Under the pieces are notes generated by a model, which ran no database searches, was not told the origin of the DNA, and saw only the letters and a list, made by a program, of their open reading frames with translations. 64,000 nt of DNA, from positions 3,720,001 through 3,784,000 of the forward strand of contig NZ_CP042436.1 in assembly GCF_007971025.1 (NCBI RefSeq), given 5' to 3'. The stretch's first letter is position 1. Each line of letters opens with the position of its first letter. Below, in pieces: positions 18,457 to 26,782 of the stretch. This DNA is from Mucilaginibacter ginsenosidivorans. GTDB lineage: Bacteria > Bacteroidota > Bacteroidia > Sphingobacteriales > Sphingobacteriaceae. A program made the translations under genes and the position numbers.

Positions 18457-18840
18457 TCAGTCGTTAAAGGTGACAAACCTTCTGCCGAAATGGTATTTCT
18501 CACGTTCGCCCTTCAGCATGGCAAATTGTTCAGGCGTTATCACCTGATTTATCTTTGCAGAATATTCCTGCAAAGTTTTCTTCAGCATTTCCATTTTATC
18601 ACAGCGTGATGCCTTAGTGTTTTTCACTATGGATATCGCCTTATCAGCGTAAACCACACTTACCTCGTTAAATTTTGTGCTTTGTGCTGCGTTAAGATGT
18701 ATGTCGGCAGCTATCCTGCTGAATACCTTTAACTGCTCTGTTTTCCTGCTGTATTTGGCAAGGGTATCCTGGTTAAGCTTTTGAGCATGCGCATAGTTCA
18801 CTGCAAATGCTATGATAATTAAAATAAGGAACTTTTTCAT
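18457..18840 (-). CDS. Small secreted protein of unknown function
   Basis: The 127-residue protein has a clear signal peptide (MKKFLILIIIAFAVNYAHAQ). The mature part is mostly helical with conserved-looking phrases IHLNAAQSTKFNEV and ITPEQFAMLKGEREKYHF. That final pattern (L-T/I-P-E-Q-x-x-x-L) is common in small periplasmic helical proteins of the Spy/CpxP type, which bind unfolded proteins or metal. Here it is only a resemblance. It lies 52 bases downstream of the lipoprotein gene on the same strand, so the two may be co-transcribed. Confidence 0.7.
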   Translation of the reverse strand: MKKFLILIIIAFAVNYAHAQKLNQDTLAKYSRKTEQLKVFSRIAADIHLNAAQSTKFNEVSVVYADKAISIVKNTKASRCDKMEMLKKTLQEYSAKINQVITPEQFAMLKGEREKYHFGRRFVTFND

Positions 18841-18892
18841 GATGTTTTGAATAAACGGCCGGTTGAATCACCGGCCGCATTTATAGTTATAA

Positions 18893-19774
18893 TTACCGGG
18901 GCAATGTCACGGTGCTGGTTTTACCCGCCACTTTTAAAGTAGCTGTGTTGTCGCAATCACCTGTACCAAAATCAAGAGTACCATTGATATTCTTATAAGT
19001 AAAAGCTATGGTACCCATGGTGATGTTCTTACAATCAGCCGTCCGGATCAGCGGGGTGGTAACTGTCCCGGTAATGCTGTTACCGTTGCCACCGTAACTA
19101 AAGCTGCCTGTAATACTGTAAGTATCATCGGTAACCGTTGAAGTGCCAATGCCGCCTGTTTGTGTAAATGTCTCGGTTGCGCTATAGGTGTAAACTACCC
19201 CTGTAGGCAAGGTAATGCTGCCATTGGTTATTGCAATGTTGTAATTAATGCCACCACCGCCGGCAACCACCGGGGTTAAGGCATAAGTACCGGTAAGCGT
19301 GTAGCCGTTCACCGAGTAATTATCAAATGTAACCGATATAACGCTTCCGGGCGTGCGTACTTTGCCCAACAGGTTAACGGTCAGTTTTCCTTTACGTGTA
19401 ACGCCATTAACCGAGGTGCAGCCTGTGCCATAATCAATGGTCATGGTTTTGGGGAACACGCTGGGGTCCTGCGGCGATAAAGTAACTACAGCACAGGCCG
19501 AAACCGCTGTATATGCGTTAACTGATTGTGTTGAATTGGTCGTTAAACCAGTTGTAGAGCTTGTGCTTATGCCACTCTCCTCACTGCTTTGAACAACAAC
19601 ATCAAAAGCGTCGTCATAAAGGCTTTCGGCGCCGGTTGAAGAGGATGCCAGATCGACGGTGGTTTGTTCGTCTGCTGTTTGACTGCTGGTGCTGTCTTTT
19701 TTGCAGGAAATGGTACATAGCAGCATTGCTGCCATCAGGATACCGGTACGGAAGGGATTTAAATTTGTTTTCAT
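18893..19774 (-). CDS. Predicted surface lipoprotein, Ser/Thr/Gly-rich
   Basis: The 293-residue protein has a lipoprotein signal with lipobox LLCTISC. A serine/threonine-rich linker (residues about 28-80) is followed by a beta-rich domain full of T-G-N and Y-S-I-T-G phrases. The domain holds four cysteines (in VSACAVV, GTGCTS, TADCKN and TGDCDN) that could form two disulfides. No enzyme motif is visible. Bacteroidota often export such lipoproteins to the outer leaflet. Four bases separate it from the sterol-desaturase-like gene upstream, so they form one operon. Confidence 0.7.
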   Translation of the reverse strand: MKTNLNPFRTGILMAAMLLCTISCKKDSTSSQTADEQTTVDLASSSTGAESLYDDAFDVVVQSSEESGISTSSTTGLTTNSTQSVNAYTAVSACAVVTLSPQDPSVFPKTMTIDYGTGCTSVNGVTRKGKLTVNLLGKVRTPGSVISVTFDNYSVNGYTLTGTYALTPVVAGGGGINYNIAITNGSITLPTGVVYTYSATETFTQTGGIGTSTVTDDTYSITGSFSYGGNGNSITGTVTTPLIRTADCKNITMGTIAFTYKNINGTLDFGTGDCDNTATLKVAGKTSTVTLPR

Positions 19775-19778
19775 GTTT

Positions 19779-20585
19779 TTAAGAATCGATGATGTTTAAT
19801 TGTTTATTTACTTGTTGTTGATTAGCTCTTCGGGCCCTTTGGGCTATGTTTTTAAATTGGGTTTCGTATTGCTTATGCAGCGTCCCCATCAGCCTGTCCC
19901 ACACGCTGAAATAGAGACCGTAATTACATTTGCTGTAATGATGATGCATATTATGATGGGTGGATGTATTCATCAGCCTCAAAACGGGTTGTTGCATAAA
20001 ACTCTCAGGCATCAGTTCGTACCCCAAATGGCCTATCACATTTAGCACGATCATGTAGGTGCCAAATATTCCCAAAGCGATAGGGTGTATGGGCATTACT
20101 AATACGATAAGGGGCAATACCCCTATCTCGACCAATGCTTCGATAGGATGAAATGAAAATGCCGCAAGAGGGGTAGGATTATGGCTTTTATGATGGATAT
20201 GATGCACATAGGGGAAAATATATTTCCAGTGCATCAGCCTGTGTGTCCAGTAGAAATAAGTATCGTGAATAAATATTGCTGCAAACACACTGAAAATAAA
20301 ATACCAGGCAGAATGGTCGCTAAAATTCTTATAGATCCTGGTGTATTCATTCAGTGGCGAGCGCAGAACCAATAAAGTAACTGTAGCAAAAATAAAAATG
20401 GTGGAAATGGAATATTTCAATTCGGTGCTAACGGCGCTCTTCTTAGGTTCTGCCGGTTGTATCTTATATCTGCCGAACTTTTGTTTCTTCCAGATATAGA
20501 ACACCATGTAAGTTAGTCCTGCGAATATAAAGTACCGCAGTGCAGTTACCAGGTAGGCTATCCAAATGGGATGTTGATGTGTCAT
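19779..20585 (-). CDS. Fatty acid hydroxylase / sterol desaturase family membrane protein
   Basis: The 268-residue multi-pass membrane protein carries the eight-histidine diiron motifs of the family: HDTYFYWTHRLMHW, HHIHHKSHN and STHHNMHHHYSKCNYG. Such enzymes hydroxylate or desaturate lipids, for example carotenoids, sterols or ornithine lipids. The substrate cannot be read from sequence; sterols are unlikely in this group. I start at MTHQHPIWIAY. An earlier in-frame ATG 11 codons upstream would add a polar stretch ahead of the first membrane segment. It is followed by the surface lipoprotein gene. Confidence 0.85.
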   Translation of the reverse strand: MTHQHPIWIAYLVTALRYFIFAGLTYMVFYIWKKQKFGRYKIQPAEPKKSAVSTELKYSISTIFIFATVTLLVLRSPLNEYTRIYKNFSDHSAWYFIFSVFAAIFIHDTYFYWTHRLMHWKYIFPYVHHIHHKSHNPTPLAAFSFHPIEALVEIGVLPLIVLVMPIHPIALGIFGTYMIVLNVIGHLGYELMPESFMQQPVLRLMNTSTHHNMHHHYSKCNYGLYFSVWDRLMGTLHKQYETQFKNIAQRARRANQQQVNKQLNIIDS

Positions 20586-20719
20586 AATAATTTTGTTATT
20601 TATCACTGTTGACGGCAAATAAAGGCAGAAGTTTCATCGCCTTCAGGAGTATTCAATCAACTGCTGAAAAGTCTCAATCAACTACCACTTTGCTGTAAAT
20701 CAATTGATTTGTTTTATCT

Positions 20720-20727
20720 TACTTTTG
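20720..20727 (+). promoter_or_regulatory. -7 promoter box of the LytS/LytTR operon
   Basis: TACTTTTG matches TAnnTTTG and lies 16 bases before the histidine kinase ATG. Confidence 0.55.
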
Positions 20728-20743
20728 GATCGTTAAGCTAAGT

Positions 20744-21766
20744 ATGCCAAATTCGTTCAAGCAATTTTCCGTCGCCCTGCAGATAGCCTTTTGGGCGGTG
20801 TTGTTCAGTATTGTGCTCTACGTATCAGCCTCCAACACGTCCGACGTACCCGAAGCATTGGAAAGGATAATACTGGTTTTCGGGTGTCATGTGATCACGT
20901 TCTATGCCTGTTACAGCTTTGTGGTGCCACGGTATTTTGAGGCAAAGAAGTATGCCTCGACAGTAATAGCATTTGTGCTGCTGTTTATGATTCTTACCCC
21001 GATACGGATATTGATCGAACAGCATTTTGCCAATGTTCACGTTTTTGCCGTCAATCTAAAGCACAGGAATGGGGTAGGCTTTGGCCTGATAGTTTTCTCC
21101 GAAATAGCAGTGGGGGCATTTGCGTGTCTTGTGCGGCTGGCGGCCAGCAGCCTGGCCCACCGTCAGAAAATGGAAGCGATGAAAAGCATGCACCTCGAGA
21201 GCGAGTTACGCTTTCTAAAATCGCAGATGTCACCGCATTTCCTGTTCAACACCATCAACAATATTTATTCACTTACGCTGGTAAAATCGGATAAGGCACC
21301 GAAATTTTTACTTAAGCTATCGGGATTGCTGCGCTATTTGCTTTACGAATGCGACAAGCAGGTTACTTACCGGCAGGAGGAAAATGCGCTACAGCTTTAT
21401 GCGGAACTTTTCCAATTGCGTTACGATACCCCACTCCGGTTAAGCATTACGCTTGATGTGGAACAGAAGGATAAATTGATGGAGCCTATGCTTTTAATAC
21501 CGATACTTGAAAATGCCTTTAAGTACTCAGGGTTGGGGATAAATGAGAGTTCGTACGTTAACCTGTATGTTCGTGAAGTGAACGGGAAACTTTTTATAAG
21601 CTGCGAAAATAATATTGATACAAAGAACGCCCCCGACCAACCAGGGGGAATAGGTTTGAGCAATATCCGTAAACGGCTTGATATGGCTTACCCGGGGGCC
21701 TACGAGTTCAACATATCCGATGCTACCAAGATATTTATCCTTCACTTAACTATCCCGTTGCCATGA
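20744..21766 (+). CDS. LytS/YehU-type sensor histidine kinase
   Basis: The 340-residue protein has four hydrophobic segments in its first 145 residues. A short coiled segment (HRQKMEAMKSMHLESELRFL) leads into the His_kinase domain, with the phospho-acceptor in KSQMSPHFLFNTINNIYSL. A short HATPase domain follows, with N box ILENAFKYSG and GGIGLSNIRKRL. It should sense a membrane or extracellular signal and phosphorylate the LytTR regulator whose ATG overlaps its TGA (ATGA). No extracytoplasmic sensor domain is present, so the signal is probably read in the membrane. Confidence 0.9.
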   Translation: MPNSFKQFSVALQIAFWAVLFSIVLYVSASNTSDVPEALERIILVFGCHVITFYACYSFVVPRYFEAKKYASTVIAFVLLFMILTPIRILIEQHFANVHVFAVNLKHRNGVGFGLIVFSEIAVGAFACLVRLAASSLAHRQKMEAMKSMHLESELRFLKSQMSPHFLFNTINNIYSLTLVKSDKAPKFLLKLSGLLRYLLYECDKQVTYRQEENALQLYAELFQLRYDTPLRLSITLDVEQKDKLMEPMLLIPILENAFKYSGLGINESSYVNLYVREVNGKLFISCENNIDTKNAPDQPGGIGLSNIRKRLDMAYPGAYEFNISDATKIFILHLTIPLP

Positions 21767-22458
21767 AGCTGAACTGCGTGATAATTGATGACGAATACCT
21801 GGCCATTGAGGTGCTAAAGGTATACTGTGCGCAGGTGGAAACGTTGTCGGTTGAGCAGACCTTTAAAAAGCCCGGGGAAGCTTTGGAATGGCTTCAGAAA
21901 AATAAAACCGATATTCTTTTCCTCGATATTGAGATGCCAAAACTGAATGGTTTTGAAGTATTGGCCGGGCTGGAGCGACCGCCCATAGTTATACTGACCA
22001 CTGCGTACCAGCATTTCGCTGTAAAGGCATTCGATCTCGAAATGCTGGACTATCTGGTAAAACCAATTGAATTTGAACGATTTGAAAAGGCGGTTAACCG
22101 GGCTGCCGAATATATCGCTTTACGAAAAGAAGGAGAGGAGGAAGAAAATGATGGCCATCTCCTCATTAAATCGGACTATAAGCTTAGCAAGGTTCCTTTT
22201 AATTCCATTCAGTATATCGAAGGTTTGGGCGAGTATGTAAAAATATATACACCCGATAAAACCTTTATCACCTTAGCAGCCATTAAGGACCTTGAACAAA
22301 GTTTACCTGAAAAGGGGTTTGTCCGGATACACAAAAGCTATATCGTCGCTATTAAAAGTATCATATCCTACAGCAAAACAGAAGTAAAAATAACGGGCAA
22401 TATCAAATTGCCCGTTGGAAGAGTCTTTAAGAATAGCTTTATTGAAGCGCTGAAATAA
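21763..22458 (+). CDS. LytTR-family response regulator
   Basis: The 231-residue protein has a receiver domain (about 1-120), with acidic DD at 8-9, the phospho-acceptor Asp in ILFLDIEMPKLNGFEVL, a Thr in ILTTAYQHF and the Lys in LVKPIEFER. A LytTR DNA-binding domain (about 135-231) contains IQYIEGLGEYVKIYT and FVRIHKSYIVAI. It is the output partner of the overlapping kinase gene. It converges with the NtrC-like gene with only one base between stop codons. Confidence 0.92.
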   Translation: MKLNCVIIDDEYLAIEVLKVYCAQVETLSVEQTFKKPGEALEWLQKNKTDILFLDIEMPKLNGFEVLAGLERPPIVILTTAYQHFAVKAFDLEMLDYLVKPIEFERFEKAVNRAAEYIALRKEGEEEENDGHLLIKSDYKLSKVPFNSIQYIEGLGEYVKIYTPDKTFITLAAIKDLEQSLPEKGFVRIHKSYIVAIKSIISYSKTEVKITGNIKLPVGRVFKNSFIEALK

Positions 22459-22459
22459 C

Positions 22460-23839
22460 CTATTCGCCGCGCTTTAAACCGTATTTCTCTATTTTACTGT
22501 ACAAGTGGCTCCGCTGTATGTCAATATCATCGGCTGTTTTTGATACGTTCCAATTGTTTTTTTCCAGTTTGAATTTGATGTACTCGCGCTCGGCAAAGTC
22601 CTTGTACTCCTGGAAATTGGCAAACTGTTCAAAATCCGTTTGTGGAGCGGGCGCCGATCCATTTATCGCCGTAACCGGCCCGGCAGGATTGGCAAAGGAC
22701 CTGACATCGTTTTCGGTAATAGTTTTATCACTTAAAATGATAAGCCGCTCGACCATGTTCCGTAACTCACGGATATTACCTGTCCATGGTAAAGCTTTAA
22801 GGGCCTCCAACGCACTGTCGGACACTTTTTTGGTGGGCATGCCATATTCGTTACATATCTCTTCAAGGAAATTCTGCGTTAACAATGGTATGTCGTCTTT
22901 ACGATCGACCAGGGGCGGTACATGTATAAGGATAACGCTTAAACGGTGGTAAAGGTCCATGCGGAAATTGCCTGCTTCTATTTCTTTTAGCAGGTCCTTA
23001 TTTGTTGCCGCTATTACCCTTACGTCTACTTCAATTTCTTTTTCACCGCCTACACGGGTTATTTTACTTTCCTGCAAAGCACGAAGTACTTTGGCCTGCG
23101 CCGAGTGGCTCATGTCGCCAATTTCGTCAAGAAAAAGCGTGCCGCCATGAGCCGATTCAAACTTACCGATCCGCTGCTTTACTGCCGAAGTAAAGGACCC
23201 TTTTTCGTGACCGAATAATTCGCTTTCTATTAATTCGGAAGGAATGGCGGCGCAATTCACCTCGATCAGGGGGGCACTGGCGCGGCTCGACTTTTCGTGC
23301 AGCCAGCGTGCCACCAGTTCCTTGCCACTGCCGTTGGCGCCGGTTACTAACACACGGGCTTCGGTAGGGCCGACCCGGTCGATAGTTTCCTTTATTTTCA
23401 TGATGGCCTGAGACTCGCCTAAAATTGGCCTTACCTTAGACACCTTACGCTTTAATACTTTGGCTTCGCTTACCAGGCTCCCCCGGTCTAAGGCGTTGCG
23501 CACGGTGATGAGCAAACGGTTCAGGTCAGGTGGTTTGGAAATAAAGTCGAACGCGCCTTTCTTACTGGCCTCAACCGCCGTTTCAACAGTACCGTGGCCG
23601 GATATCATTATAAATGGCAGATCGGGTTTTAATGCCAGCCCTTCGGTCAGTACCTCCATGCCGTCCATCCGGTTCATTTTGATGTCGCAGAGCACCAGGT
23701 CGTAGTCGCCGGTTTCGATCATCGAGATACCATCGACACCGTTATCTACATCGTCAACTTCGTAATTTTCATATTCCAGTATCTCGCGAAGGGTGCTGCG
23801 AATAGCCCGTTCATCATCAATTATTAGAATTTTAGCCAT
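22460..23839 (-). CDS. NtrC-family sigma-54-dependent response regulator
   Basis: The 459-residue protein has a receiver domain (1-120; phosphorylatable Asp in YDLVLCDIKMNRMDG). The AAA+ domain has Walker A GANGSGKE and Walker B GGTLFLDEIGDM. A Fis-type helix-turn-helix ends the protein (NWNVSKTADDIDIQRSHLYS). The loop that contacts sigma-54 reads GSFTSA, where canonical activators have GAFTGA. This variant seems common in Bacteroidota AtoC-like proteins but should change sigma contact. No cognate kinase is adjacent. Targets are unknown. Confidence 0.9.
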   Translation of the reverse strand: MAKILIIDDERAIRSTLREILEYENYEVDDVDNGVDGISMIETGDYDLVLCDIKMNRMDGMEVLTEGLALKPDLPFIMISGHGTVETAVEASKKGAFDFISKPPDLNRLLITVRNALDRGSLVSEAKVLKRKVSKVRPILGESQAIMKIKETIDRVGPTEARVLVTGANGSGKELVARWLHEKSSRASAPLIEVNCAAIPSELIESELFGHEKGSFTSAVKQRIGKFESAHGGTLFLDEIGDMSHSAQAKVLRALQESKITRVGGEKEIEVDVRVIAATNKDLLKEIEAGNFRMDLYHRLSVILIHVPPLVDRKDDIPLLTQNFLEEICNEYGMPTKKVSDSALEALKALPWTGNIRELRNMVERLIILSDKTITENDVRSFANPAGPVTAINGSAPAPQTDFEQFANFQEYKDFAEREYIKFKLEKNNWNVSKTADDIDIQRSHLYSKIEKYGLKRGE

Positions 23840-23919
23840 GCTTCAGTATAAAGGTGGTAGTAATATTAACGCGCTAAGTTATAAGAATTGTATAGAAAAA
23901 TAAACACCTGGAATTATAC

Positions 23920-23956
23920 AAAAAACAACCCCATCCTGTTTTGCAGAATAGGGTTA
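23920..23956 (-). terminator. Terminator of the RNase P RNA gene
   Basis: A 12-bp stem (AACCCTATTCTG with CAGGATGGGGTT on the minus strand, including two G-U pairs) closes a five-base loop and is followed by GTTTTTT. A T tract on the other side makes it potentially usable by the NtrC-like gene's strand as well. Confidence 0.75.
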
Positions 23957-23967
23957 TTTTTTCAGCA

Positions 23968-24330
23968 GCAAAGCTATAAGCCGGGTTCTGTGAACTTCTA
24001 TCATTTATCTGGCCCTGCCATCGCTGACAGGTTCAAGCAACCTACCCATCCCGACTATCCCGATAAATCGGAATTAGAAGCGAGCAGCTTCCGATCCGGG
24101 ACCTATTTGGTCTTTCAACTCCTGAGGTTTACCGCGATCCCGGTCGCCCGGGAAAGCCGTGAGCTCTTACCTCACGTTTTCACCCTTGCCCCGACAAGTC
24201 GCGGCGGTTTATTTTCTGTGGCACTTTCTGTCGCCGGCTGAACGGCGCCTTCCCGTTAGGAAGCAGGATGCTCTGTGTTGCCCGGACTTTCCTCCCCCGG
24301 CCAGGAGCCGGGAGCGATAGAACGATTTGC
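23968..24330 (-). ncRNA. rnpB: RNase P RNA, bacterial type A
   Basis: This is the catalytic RNA that trims tRNA 5' leaders. On the minus strand the 5' part contains GAGGAAAGTCCGGGC, the P4 strand and flanking core present in all bacterial RNase P RNAs. The 3' part has AGTTCACAGAACCCGGCTTA, with the conserved ACAGAA and the strand that completes P4. The terminal GCAAA and TTTGC pair as the end of P1, which set my boundaries. Length of about 363 nt is normal. A -7 box and a strong terminator flank it. Open frames read through this region are accidental. Confidence 0.93.
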
Positions 24331-24334
24331 AATA

Positions 24335-24342
24335 CAAAGGTA
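24335..24342 (-). promoter_or_regulatory. -7 promoter box of rnpB
   Basis: TACCTTTG on the minus strand matches TAnnTTTG and lies four bases before the inferred 5' end of RNase P RNA, as expected for the box position. Confidence 0.7.
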
Positions 24343-24392
24343 GTTTTTTTAGTCCGAAGTCCGCATAAGTCGGAAAGTCCGGAAGATACGGT

Positions 24393-24812
24393 TTATTTAC
24401 ATGCAGCTAAGTTAGCTGTCACCTGTTCCTCGGTGATCGTCCCGATCTTGTTTCCGAATGAATTACCAACGTAGGTTAGCACCTGCGCTATTTGCATAGG
24501 GGCGATGTCGTTTGGAGGCATAACGTCTTCAAAGTTTTTTCCGTTGACAACTATTGTGTCTTTTAAGCCTGAACGCACGTAGCAGGCTAAGGATGCCTTA
24601 TTATTTTTAAGATAGGTTGAATCGTTCAATGGGGGAACCAGCGCTAATAGTCCCTGGCCATTGGTACCATGACAGTTTTGGCAATGGGTTTGATAAACCT
24701 CGGCGCCGATGGAATAATATCGTTTGAACTCGAGCGTGTGATCGTTCTCACAGGACAAGGCGAGAAGTATACCCAACAGTACTACGATAAAGCTGGTTAC
24801 CCTGTAAATCAT
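24393..24812 (-). CDS. Class I c-type cytochrome, lipoprotein-anchored
   Basis: The 139-residue protein has a lipoprotein signal (lipobox LALSC) and one haem-binding motif CQNCHG near residue 43. A likely Met ligand lies in KNFEDVMPPNDIAPM. It should carry electrons in the periplasm near the terminal oxidase. Its ATG overlaps the stop of the SCO gene (ATGA), so expression is coupled with a copper chaperone for cytochrome oxidase. Family assignment is firm; the redox partner is inferred. Confidence 0.88.
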   Translation of the reverse strand: MIYRVTSFIVVLLGILLALSCENDHTLEFKRYYSIGAEVYQTHCQNCHGTNGQGLLALVPPLNDSTYLKNNKASLACYVRSGLKDTIVVNGKNFEDVMPPNDIAPMQIAQVLTYVGNSFGNKIGTITEEQVTANLAACK

Positions 24813-25468
24813 TGTACAATAACTTCGTCAGGTTCAGCCCGGAGCGCTTTAATGTCTTCTATCAACTGATCAACTTGTTTTGGGTCTGTGCCATCATAAG
24901 CGCCGCGAATACGTTTTTGCTTATCCACCAACACAAAATAACCTGCATGAACATAACCACCCGCAGCGGTGCTATCCTTTTTTACCGCAACCAGGTAGTT
25001 CTTCTCGGCTATGTCGTAGGTTTCCTCCTTTTTTCCCTGCACAAACCACCAGGTATTGCCGTTTACGCCTAATTTATCTGCATATTTCTTAAGTACAGGT
25101 ACGCTGTCGTGCTTCGGATCGATCGTATGTGACAGGATCTTGAAGTTTCCGTCGCTTTTATAGGTATCATATACCTTTAGCATATTGCGGGCCATAATGG
25201 GACAGATAGAAGGACAAGTGGTAAAGAAAAAGTCGGCCACATAAATGTCGCCATCAAGGCTTTTGTTGGTGATACTGTCGCCATATTGGTTTATAAAACC
25301 GAATTTAGGGATGGTTTGATAAATAGTATCCACTTCCGTTTTGCCGTCGACTACTTTAGAAACGGCCCGCCTGCTGCCAAAAATGGGCAGGGTCATTTTA
25401 TTGCCGGAATTTGATTTGCAGGCACTCCACACTATTACTACTAAAAATCCTAAAACCAGCTTTTTCAT
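24809..25468 (-). CDS. SCO1/SenC-type copper chaperone for cytochrome oxidase
   Basis: The 219-residue protein starts at MKKLVLGF, with a lipoprotein-type signal (lipobox VWSACKS). The in-frame ATG 12 codons earlier lies in the upstream gene's stop region and would disrupt the signal. The thioredoxin fold carries TTCPSICPIMARNM (CX3C copper ligands), and the third ligand His is in GGYVHAGYFVL. SCO proteins deliver copper to the CuA centre of cytochrome oxidase. It sits in an operon with an upstream lipoprotein (one-base gap) and the downstream cytochrome c. Confidence 0.9.
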   Translation of the reverse strand: MKKLVLGFLVVIVWSACKSNSGNKMTLPIFGSRRAVSKVVDGKTEVDTIYQTIPKFGFINQYGDSITNKSLDGDIYVADFFFTTCPSICPIMARNMLKVYDTYKSDGNFKILSHTIDPKHDSVPVLKKYADKLGVNGNTWWFVQGKKEETYDIAEKNYLVAVKKDSTAAGGYVHAGYFVLVDKQKRIRGAYDGTDPKQVDQLIEDIKALRAEPDEVIVQ

Positions 25469-25469
25469 C

Positions 25470-25877
25470 TTATTTATGGGTTGAAAAGTATTTATCCGCG
25501 TCACTGATAGCGGTATTAACCAGGGAATCGACCGCCATTACCTGTTTTTTCTGATCGGTATAATATTTAATTACCTCATCATGCGATTTGCCACTCATAT
25601 CCGTCTGGAACTTATTCATCCAGCTTCCCATTGTATCATCGGCAGCGGTCAGTTTCATGCCGATAGATTTCAGGGCGGCTTTTTCGGTGGTATCCTTCGC
25701 CGGTAATTTTAACAGGCTGTCAACGCGCGATTTATTTTTCATCAGTGCCTCATCTTTCATCATCACTTTGTCGTGCACCTTTAAAATATCGCTTAGCAGG
25801 GCCTTTTCATCCCTGGTGTTGTCTTTACATGAAAAAAATAATAAAGCGATGAGCGCTAATATGGGAAGATGTTTCAT
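25470..25877 (-). CDS. Small lipoprotein of unknown function in the SCO/cytochrome operon
   Basis: The 135-residue protein has lipobox LFFSCKD and then an almost entirely helical, lysine-rich mature part (for example KVMMKDEALMKNKSRVDSLL and HDEVIKYYTDQKKQVM). It resembles small helical lipoproteins annotated in Flavobacteria as viral A-type-inclusion-like, but I cannot assign it. It opens the operon with SCO and cytochrome c and has its own -7 box, so a role in oxidase assembly is possible but inferred. Confidence 0.68.
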   Translation of the reverse strand: MKHLPILALIALLFFSCKDNTRDEKALLSDILKVHDKVMMKDEALMKNKSRVDSLLKLPAKDTTEKAALKSIGMKLTAADDTMGSWMNKFQTDMSGKSHDEVIKYYTDQKKQVMAVDSLVNTAISDADKYFSTHK

Positions 25878-25896
25878 GGATGGTTAAATTATGGGG

Positions 25897-25904
25897 CAAA
25901 ACTA
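25897..25904 (-). promoter_or_regulatory. -7 promoter box of the lipoprotein/SCO/cytochrome operon
   Basis: TAGTTTTG on the minus strand matches TAnnTTTG, 19 bases before the lipoprotein ATG. Confidence 0.6.
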
Positions 25905-25954
25905 ACCTTTTTTAGCCTTAATCGCTAATTCGGTAAGTATTGACGAGTTATACA

Positions 25955-26416
25955 CTAATGCGTACGGATGTAATATATATAATCGGTAACCGGAAGTTTC
26001 TCAATTCCAGATAGTTTAAGTTGCTGGCCTATCTGCGCACGGTGGTGAGTGCCATGATTGATAACGTGGGCTAAAATGTCGCTCAGCTTATTTTCAAAAC
26101 TATCTCCCTGCAGGTTTTGATAATTGATGGTTTTATCAAAGTCGGCCGCTGTGTATGTGTTTAAAAGATCGAGCCAGGCTTTGCCGTTTTCCTCGGCAAC
26201 CTTTGCCAATTCGTCCGCTTTCCAGTCTTCGGGCCATAATACCCGTCCGGTGGCAGACTCCCCATTGCATCTGGCGAGCCATATTTGTTGTGCAGTTAAT
26301 AAATGTGCCATTAACCGGGTTGAATCATTAGGGCTGCCTGCCTTGACAATGTTCTCAGCAACCAGCAGATTCGTATACTTATCGTAATTAAAGAGACGGG
26401 TAAAATATTCCTTCAT
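25955..26416 (-). CDS. DinB-family putative metal-dependent enzyme
   Basis: The 153-residue protein has the four-helix DinB/YfiT layout. The histidine in RLMAHLLTAQQIWLAR and the pair in AHVINHGTHHRAQIGQ give the usual three-His metal site. Members act as thiol-dependent transferases (bacillithiol or mycothiol) or hydrolases; the one here cannot be specified. It is unrelated to DNA polymerase IV despite the name. A -7 box sits four bases upstream of the ATG, implying a leaderless or very short 5' end. Confidence 0.85.
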   Translation of the reverse strand: MKEYFTRLFNYDKYTNLLVAENIVKAGSPNDSTRLMAHLLTAQQIWLARCNGESATGRVLWPEDWKADELAKVAEENGKAWLDLLNTYTAADFDKTINYQNLQGDSFENKLSDILAHVINHGTHHRAQIGQQLKLSGIEKLPVTDYIYYIRTH

Positions 26417-26420
26417 GCCT

Positions 26421-26428
26421 CAAAACTA
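26421..26428 (-). promoter_or_regulatory. -7 promoter box abutting the DinB-family start
   Basis: TAGTTTTG on the minus strand matches TAnnTTTG with only four bases before ATG. Confidence 0.6.
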
Positions 26429-26587
26429 ATTAACAACAAATTGCAAATGTTATATATTATCTCATTTGTGTGCAATATTTCACCAGGTCATTAAACTTTT
26501 AAGCAATAATTTTTAACACAAGCATAATATAATCATTACCTTAACTACATATACTCATTGCAACTTTGTATCGTAAAAGTAAGTGTT

Positions 26588-26677
26588 ATGAGATTCACCA
26601 TCAATTTTTCAAAGCTTATCCGGAATTTCCGTGAATGGCTGCTCATGAAGAACATGAGGTCATCATTTATTCACTAA
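26588..26677 (+). CDS. Possible 29-residue small peptide
   Basis: A short ATG frame encodes an amphipathic, basic peptide (MRFTINFSKLIRNFREWLL, then KNMRSS). It lies in the long gap before the beta-glucosidase gene. No promoter box or ribosome site supports it clearly, and chance frames of this size are common. It is listed because amphipathic basic peptides of this type can be real leader or small membrane proteins. Low confidence. Confidence 0.2.
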   Translation: MRFTINFSKLIRNFREWLLMKNMRSSFIH

Positions 26678-26782
26678 ATTCTTTACTTGCTGCTCTTCTT
26701 TTATCCAATTATATTGTACAATTTGGGGTTTGCATATTGTCATACTTTGGTTGCCTACAGCAACCACAGGTGATGCTGCTCT

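Larger units (their letters stand above)
26417..26782. other. 366-base intergenic region, AT-rich
   Basis: Between the divergent DinB-family and GH1 genes. It holds the DinB-side promoter and a possible short plus-strand peptide frame described separately. No repeat, tRNA or strong hairpin is seen. Confidence 0.6.

Noticed and set aside
22518..22952. 144-codon frame opposite the NtrC-like gene
   Set aside because: It is a shadow of a clear three-domain regulator; composition follows the complement.
23888..24241. 117-codon frame on the plus strand
   Set aside because: It overlaps the RNase P RNA gene and its terminator; the RNA is strongly supported.
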